From assembly GCA_019649035.1 (NCBI GenBank), contig BMAT01010709.1:170441-192056 (forward strand): DNA of 21,616 nucleotides, in the 5' to 3' direction. The notes under the pieces are model-generated. The model did not search any database and had not been told where the DNA came from. It worked only from the letters and a program-made list of their open reading frames with translations. The stretch is from Elysia marginata. Lineage: Eukaryota; Mollusca; Gastropoda; Plakobranchidae. This document shows positions 11,101 through 20,100 of this stretch, one piece after another. Each line of letters begins with the position of its first letter. The stretch's first letter is position 1. The position numbers and the translations under genes were made by a program.

Positions 11101-14100
11101 TACATAGTAGTTGGAGGTTTTTTTCCAGTGAACAATGTCTCATTTTATTTCATGACCTGTCTAATCACTGTTCCCACAATGTGCAAAGAGAGTTTTGCAA
11201 ACTTTTTTTAAGTACTTATTAAAGATACATTTGCTCTTACAGTGACAGCTACCAGGGTATATAGATACCTTTTTAGTTGAGCAACCCAAATGCCATAGTG
11301 TTTGTTCACAATACATAGGTTCTATTGAGGCATAAAAAATATGTATGAGTGTTTTTAATTTTTTTTTAATTATTTTTTTTCCTTGCTCTTACATTTTCAG
11401 GCAGTGACGTGAGTGTGTATGTACCTGACAACAGCAAGACCTCCTCCTCTGGTTTCAAGTGCACCTGTGCTTTCAGTGCTGCAGTCAACCGTCGCTTTGG
11501 TTTTGACTCGGGTCTCTTTTATGAGGACGAGGTTGAGATCACTTGCCATAGGCATGACCGATACGATCACAGGAAGTTACCTCTCACAGCTCGGCTGGAG
11601 GGACCAAATAAGACAAACGGAGGGGACATTTTGGACAAAGTTGAGGACATCTCATTACCAGTAAGAAACTTAGCCAACTTTTCATGAGTTATTGTTTTGT
11701 TTTTTATTACAGTAAAATGGAATTAATTCAAACCTTGATGATAGAAATATTTGTTTCATTAAAACTATTATCAGTTTACCCATTATTTTCTTTTTCCTAA
11801 GTAATGTATACTGTTCTGTCGAATATCTGTTTAATTACAGTTAAATTTTCTTCCCTCAAAATTCAAAGTATTCAAACTGGACTGTACATGCATGTTTGAC
11901 TTTGACATTTTTAGATGTTGGGATTGGACCAAGAGCTCTGCATAAATCTTTGTATTGTTTTCTATTGTCTTGAATGTCAATGGTCTCTTAATAAAATTAT
12001 TTAGCCTGAAAGAAAAGAACTTAACTCTTCTCAATATGCCATTAACAAAAAAAGCTCTATAGTGTATCTATCAGGGATTAAATTATCGACTTTTATTGAG
12101 TTTTTCATCCATTCATCGCTGATTGCACAACTTTGATCTGTGACATTCTTTTTATGTGAGATTCAATGCCTAGCTCATGATCAGGTGTTTTTGTTTTTTC
12201 ATTTTTAATCATTTGCTATCCCTCAACAATTTTCATAGCATAATAAAATTGTATTGAAATGAAAATCTCCTATTTCTTTCGTTTCTGAAGGTTATGAATC
12301 ACCTGCTCAGCCAATATGGATCTCCTTTCCTGTCGTGCATGGGCAGCCACCATATAAATGTTTTACAAATGGCCTCAGACATGTGTTATCAAGCCACATC
12401 TGTGGATATGCTTCAAATGCGAGGTGAAACTCATAAATAAATCTTTCATTCAGGGTGAATGAGTCTGATGTCATAATTTTCTCCATCAAATGAGTTCGTG
12501 TTATGAAGAAGACATTTTACTAAGCTTCAATTTAAAATAATTTTATTAAATTATCAAAATATTGTCTAAAGTTAATGAAAGTTTTGTGATTAAAAAATAA
12601 AGTACATTATAAACTTGTGACTCAGAGATATACTTTAGAATCCCCATTGTAAACCAAAATTGGGTAAACTAAAATAGTTTTTGATGCCTTTTTACTTCTC
12701 TGAATTACCCTGGTGAAACCAACAATCTCTTCTACCGAAGTAATTTTTACAGTCCCTAGAATTTCAGTTTAGATGAATTCTAATGTATTTTACACAGGGA
12801 TTCAAGGTTTCGAATTTATGCAGGAATTCCGATTTTTTAGCAGTTTTCTTTAGCTAAAAAAGCAGGAAAACTAGAAAAAATTATGACCTAAATGTTAAAG
12901 AAAACTTCCTAAATTAAGAGTCATAGAAAATCAAACACTTGTTTTTCGTTGTAAAGCTGTGTAGGCACTTGTATAGAGTTGTATCTATCTCTTTGAATTG
13001 GTCCATCAAAAGTTCTATAAGGGCTCCTACAGAGTGTCAAAATTTTCCTGCTATTTTAGCATGAGCCGCTTGCATCCCTGTTTACAAATTAATAGACTTT
13101 TGTCATAACTGGTTTGTGATCATTGAGGTTGAAGCAATTCTGTCTCAAACTATAACAGAAATATTGAAGGAGTCCAAATTTGAGACCAGGTCTCCTTTTT
13201 AAGATTACATAAAAGATGATTATGTTTAACCATTTTCTCCTCTCTATTTTAGATGCAAATGATGTTGCGAATCAAGCCCTGGAAGTGGCTCGTCAGGCCA
13301 TGGATCATTGCATATCTGGCCAGTTTAGTGAACAGCTGATGAGAACACCAGCGATGCATAAGTGGCCCTTTCTTAGAGGCAAGTATTGAAAATACTCCAG
13401 AACATATGCTCAATCCTCACAAGAACCTGGGTTTTACTTAACCATTCTTTCTAAAGTTTGTATTGTTCCACAAATAATTAGTACCTTCTTACTTCTAAAT
13501 TGTTTGTGGGTCTTCGTCTCCTGGTAGGGCCATGCCATTTGTCTTTTGATTCTTAAGTATCAAGAGAACACTTGTCTGTTTTTAAAACATAGTTATGTTT
13601 TTATCTTTCAGGAGCAAGCTGCATCCCTACCAACTCCCAGGACATCATATCATTCTTGAAATCATTGCATCCAATCTTACAAAACGCTATTCAGAACAAA
13701 CGTGTCACTCGATCGTGGGAAAACACATACAAATTGCAGGGACCTATCAGCTGGAAGGACTTTCATGATCTGGCAGGCAGAGGTAAATATATGCTCAGCA
13801 GCTGAATGATAGGGAAGAGAAAGGTCATATTGCTGCCAGGATATCATTGCTTCAAAGGCACTTCAAACTAACTTTACAGTTTATTAATCTCTTTGTATTG
13901 TGTGGTTTTTAACTAAAGATCAGAAGATGCAGTCTTCACATATTTTTACTGAATGAACTTGAATATGAATTTGAACTCAATATTAATTCTAAATTTTCTT
14001 TTGCTATTGCGATGTATGCTGATATATGGATTTTTTGGATAATTCAAAGTCTACTTTGCTCCTACAAGGTTAAACATTTTGGACAGATCTGTGCTTAAAA

Positions 14101-17100
14101 GAATATTTGTCTTGTGACCAGTCCAAATGAGTCAGATGTGGCACTTTTCACATTACAAGGCAACAATATTTTGAACAATTTTCTGATCATGTAAAGGTAA
14201 AAATTTCCATGAAATCAGAATTTTTTAACAAATGTTAGAGCTTCGTTGGATTTAAATGAATAGTAAATCTACTTTTAAAAGGCATTTTCCCAACTTAAAA
14301 TTTGCAAAAAAGGCCCAATCGGACAGGTCACGAGATATTTCTGTCTGTGTCAACATTGTGCTCTGAGGTCATGTACTGCGGTGACAAACTTAGATCCATT
14401 TCTTTCAGGTACAGAGGAAAATCATGAGCCTCAGCCTATTCCACAGTTTTTGGTTGGCCATGACAAAGATTGGTTATCCGTCTCTCCATACAGTATTCGC
14501 TTTTGGGTATGTTGCAGCATGTTTTAACTTTTTTTTTCTACAGTTTTTTTTTCCCTTGTCTAGTTATCTGAGAGACAGTCTGTAAATTTTAGATATCTAA
14601 TTTTATTTTATTTTAGATACAGAAAACTTCATTGTATAAAATTGTACTGTATTTTGAAGTGTTTATTTCACTTTTTCTTTATTTCAGTACCTCCACCGGT
14701 TTTTACTCTTTTGTTGGCCATTTTGATCAAATTTCAGGTTTGTTTCTATCAGACAATTTTTTTTTTGTTTGAAGAACATCATGCATTAAGTTCAAAGAAA
14801 TATTTCTGGTTTTGATTTTTGAAAATTTTTGTTCGACAGGATAAGCAGTTTTTGGAGCCTTATGGTCGTATGCGGGATGTGTTGTACGTGGTTGTTGCAC
14901 CTGACAACGACTTCATCTTGCAGCATGTAGTCTCTTTCTTCAAGGAGTTGAGTACAGTTTATGAGACTTGCAGGTTGGGCAGACACTGTGCTATCAACAA
15001 GCCTCTCAGGGATGGAGTTCTAAGGGTGGGCAAACAGGCTGCTGCTAAACTCATGGATGAGCCTGTAGAGGACTGGTTTAACCTCATTGGTATGTTTCTA
15101 TATATCATTGAAGTTTATACTATGTTAGCTAGTAGATTATATTCTGTTCCGCCAAGTTAAATTGGTTGAAAAGGGTAAAGTCTGTGTCTTGTCATGACTC
15201 TTCTGCTTTTTTTGTGAGGTCAGTTGAAGGCCAAAGTTAGGGTGTACAAGTGTTCATTGCCTCTATGCGTAGGAAATTGAGATCGGAATCTGGACAGTAA
15301 ATTACACCTTTGTCGTAAGTCATTGTTAAACCTACCTTACTGAGACAAAGATAAAAACTAGTACCAATTTCAGTATTTTGGTACCAGAATGATGACTGAA
15401 AATACTGAAATAAGCTATGTCTGGGAAGAAATAATGAGGATCACTTAAAAGGGAGAAAATTTCAAGTGCAGACCTGTAATACGAAGAGGCCTCTTACTAA
15501 ATGCACTAAATCATCTATTTCCAAAATATGAGCTAAATTGTCTCAGGGTATAAACTTGGAACTTTCCTGAAAAACCGTTTAAAATTGATCACTCAGGCAT
15601 TTCAAACATTTAAGACGTCACAGATTTTGCAAGTGATTACAGGTCAAACCATTTTGTCTTCTAAGGATCTTGTTCCCAAAGTGAGTACTGAAATGCATCA
15701 GAAAATACTTAAATCTGGTTTTCAGAATACTGAAGCCAGTTGGTCTGGAGTTCGTAGCTCTGCTGAGACATTAACTTTTGTCTTGTATTTTTAAGAAAAA
15801 TTTGGTCCAAAAGGCAGCAGCTCACACAGTGTGAAAATAGAACTGGTCATAAATTACTGCAAGGATAAGTTCTTTTATTATTTTATACCAGTAAGTTTAT
15901 TTGTGTGATTTAGTATCCAAGTTCTGATTATCCTTCCTTTTTTTTCTATTCCCGCAGGGGACACTCCTTTAGCGTCAAAGCTGAAGCTGTATGCTCAAGT
16001 TTGCAAACATAATCTTGGTAAGTTGCTTTCACATTTCACTCCCTTTGCTTGTCAAATGCAATTTTATACAGGTTTGGTAGCTTTTCATATCCATAATCAT
16101 ATAATTTCTTGCTCCTTTAACTTGAGCATACGGTTGGTTTCTACACAAGAAAACCGTTCACTCAGGTCCAGATCAAAAGCTTTGAGTAAAGCGCAGTTTT
16201 GGTTTCTGCAAACATTCCTAAGCATTTGGCTCTTTTTTTGAATGCTCTATCTTATTTAAATCGGGTAATGGTAAACTATAGGTTGCTCAGTTGAAGAAGA
16301 AGCATTGCATTGAGAAAAGGGCTGTTGTTGTTCAAAACAAACCTTTGCTGTATATACCAGGTTTTCCTGTGCACCCACACATATTGTCAGCCTCCTAATT
16401 TTTTTCTCTCAATGCAATTTTTTTATTTTTCACCTCCCAGGTCCAATCCTGTGTCAGCCCAATTTGGACAAAACCATGTTTGACCAGGGCTCTGGCAGTT
16501 CACACCGTGCAGGTCAGTTCAAGATGCCTGAGCCAGCCTCAACTGGCAATGTTGGTTCTGCCTCCGCCAGGCCGTCCACACCGGACAGTCAAAATTTGAG
16601 TTCCAGTACGGGTAGCCAGGCCTCTCAAGAGGGTGAGGATGGGAAAGGTGAGATTTTGTTGTTTTTCAAACCTTTGGTTGGGTTTTGTTTTGTTTTTATT
16701 TATTTTTCCAACAGCTGAAATCGATTTTGTAATGTAATGTTTTTATTTTTAAAAACTGCATAAAAAGGATCTATACTTTAAAGTTCTATTTTTTCATGTT
16801 CAAGATCTTGATAGCCTGATATCTATTACAAATATTCAGAGGTCTATGTGGTGTAATAAAAGATATGGTGGCAAGGCAAGTAATTTTTTTTTCTTGTTTA
16901 ATAATGTGCCATTTACATACGCTTTAATCTTGAAGTCTAAAAAAACACTTGGAATGAATGTGAACGCTTTTTATATTCCCACCTCTTGATTAGATGGTCA
17001 AGCAGACAGCAGCTCAAAAGAGGGAACCACCGGTGATGTTGGTAATGAAGGCCCAGGCAGTGAGGATTACAATCCTGATGCTCCGGGCATAGTTATCTAC

Positions 17101-20100
17101 CTTGTTGACCCATTTAGCTATGGGCATGAAGGAGGAGACGCCGGTACTGGCTCCATATCTCGGCTGGCCATGGTTGGCTTGCTGAAGTGCTACCAACAGA
17201 TGATGCTACCAGATCATCTTGCCAACAACCTTAGCCTACAGGTGTGTTCTCACATACAAACTAACCATGTCAAAGAGAAAAAAAAGAATTATGACTTGTT
17301 ACCCCTCTAGGGTCTATCTGAGTCCTTTTAGCAACAGATGGTGGTGATCTTGACTCTTTAAGTGTCACATATTAATTTTTTGCGTAATTTCCCAAAATGT
17401 ATGTCTAAAGAGCACATGAACTTCCCATTTATTTGGCCAAAATAATCGGCATATATGACTTTTTTGGGTTAAGAATAGATTTCTTCTCTAAAATTATATC
17501 AAAGAAAATGGTTCTTACCTTGCTCTTTTTAAAAAAAAAATATCCTGTTGTCAATACCAGTTGAAATAGGTAGTATTGACGCTTGTTGTCCTTTTCATGC
17601 ATTGTAAAGAGCATGGGTGGGAGAGTGCTGGCTGTGGCCGGCACGGCAGCTGATCCAATCAAGATTTCAGGACATGGTCTGCCTGCCTATCGTCATTTAG
17701 GGTAAAAATTGCGTGCCGGTCCCAAAAAAAGTTTATAATAAAGAAATATGGCTATAACTCCGTTATGCTTAAAATTGGAGTCATTGTATTTTTTAATTCT
17801 AGAAGAAATCTTGTGGGGGTTTTTTTTACTCATTGGTTAAATGTGTTTCACAGTTGGTTCCACTCCGCACTATATTGGAGCACAAGGAGACAGCCACCAA
17901 GCTACAGACCCTGAAGTCGATAGCCTTCTCTGTGTTTACTTCATGCAAGTGGAACTTGAGCCATGCGATCACTGGCAGGCCTCTCACAGGCTTTGGACCA
18001 GCAGCTGCTGCAGAACATTACCTCAAGAGAAAAGAGGTAAGTGTCTTGACTTTAAGACTCGTTGATAAAGTTGTAGCTTGAAAATTACAAGTAACCCATT
18101 TTTGTTTTTATACCCTTGCCTTGGGAATTTGGTATTTCCATGGTATAGAAGTGTGATCAGGACTTAGTAATACCCAAGGCTGCCCAATAATGCTCAGTCC
18201 TTGACATTCTATAGTATAATTACAGGATACAACATTGACTTTTTTTATTAAGATTTAAATTGGGTTTTTTTCTTAATTCCTTTTTCATCCTTTCTTTTAG
18301 GGCGATATAACAAAGCTCTACAGTCCACCTTTTGTGCTAGCATCTACCAAAAACCGACAAAACCAGATAATGGAGGGAAAGAATGATCAGTCAACAGTTG
18401 TTTTTTGCGGTTACTGTTTGTCTGAAGACCAACGCTGGCTGCTTGCTGTCTGTACAGATGATAAAGGCGAACTCATGGAGCATACAGTTATTAATATAGA
18501 AATTCCCAACAGGTCTGTAGCCCTTTGACCAATAAGTTTAAAAACATTTAATTTTTTTTTTCAATGTGTGTGTGAGTCATTTTATCAATTCTTTAAAATG
18601 GTTATTTGAATGTCTTTTCGGATACCTTTTTAAATGTCAGGTTGGGTGATGTGAAGATTATACCATTATCTTTAAATCAATTGCAGCAATTTTTTAAAAA
18701 AGAAATAAAAGCTGTTCTTAACACATAAAAGTCTTCTGAATTATTCCATCTTGTTTCATTTGTCACTGAAAAAAAAAATACCATCTAACTCTATGCCAAC
18801 AGTATTTAATGCAACCTGAAGACGGATTTTATAATCAGAATCACATTTTTTAACTTTCCACATTGTTTCACTTTTCAAAACATTTACCAGGAATCGAAGA
18901 AAGAAAGCATCAGCACGACGCCCCGGCTTGCAAAAGTTGTGGGACTATATCCTTGGTGTTGTGTCCCTGACTTGTTTGCCTACCCGCTTAGTTATAGGCA
19001 GATTTGGCCGCATGGGCCATGGAGAACTGAAAGGTAACATGTCTGTCTATCATGCAAGACTCAATGCAAAATAAGCAAAAAATTAGTTAAAACCTGTCAT
19101 AAAAATGGAAAGTTGAAATATGCTTCTTGAACAAAAGTAAGTAGTTTCATAATTTGCGGTTATTTATACATGAATAAAAATAAAGCATGATTGCCCTCTT
19201 GTCGACAGTTTCTATTTTCCAGAAGAAAGTATTACTTAGGGCAAATCATTGGACAGCCATTTGGTCATTATCAAACTAAAAATAACATGAAATAACCAAA
19301 AAAAAATTTTTTTTCCTACAATGTTCTGGCTAAAACTATGTGTGCTAATTTTAATTAGAATCTGACCATTTAACAAAAAAATTTTTGATTAGAAGTTTTC
19401 TGTGAATTGCACAGCACGAATGGGCAAAATAACACAATTTTCATCAACAGGTTAATTTAAACGGTCAACATAGAATTGGCGTTTGTTTTTCCTTCTTCAG
19501 AGTCAACAGAGTTTGTAAAACCCCTAAAAATACGTAAACTATGTTAAAATTGAGGGCTTTTGCTGTAACCAACTTTTTCCCTTCCTTTTTTGCTTAATAG
19601 TACTGTCAATAACATCAACCCATAAAAAGTCTACAACTATTTCAAGACCACAAGTATTGTCTCAACTATTCATAAACTACATGCAACATCTATGTCCATT
19701 TGGCTCTATGACAAAAGCGGTTTTTATTTAGATTGTGGATTTGTTTATTGCTCCTTTTTTTGCTAGGAGTATCAGATCACATTGTTGGCGTTTATAGCAT
19801 GTAACAAAAAAATTGTTTTATTTATGTGAAATACTCTATTTTTGTCTGAAACCTGAAATATTTGGTTTTTAAATGAAGTCGTTTCTCTCTATTCTTTTAA
19901 AGTTGTATAGCACTGTGATAGACCTGCACAGAGTTGTAGTTTAACTTTTCTTTAGTTTATCTATTTATGATTATGGAGAGGCAGCTGTCGATTACCATGT
20001 CATGCGACAAACTTCCCAGGTTTTTAAGTTTTCCTGCTTTTTGTGCGTGAGCTGCTTGCATCCTTTTCTTAGTTTGCAAAGTATGTTGCTAAAAATGGAA

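Noticed and set aside
12307-12489. 60-codon - strand frame
   Set aside because: Antisense shadow of exon m and its flanking intron.
17612-17701. Cassette exon in the GC-rich island of intron 17242-17853
   Set aside because: The 90-bp version that keeps frame meets TGA; the open reading needs a start that breaks frame. SLQ|LVP across the annotated junction already matches the family strand. Kept only as a structured or poison element.
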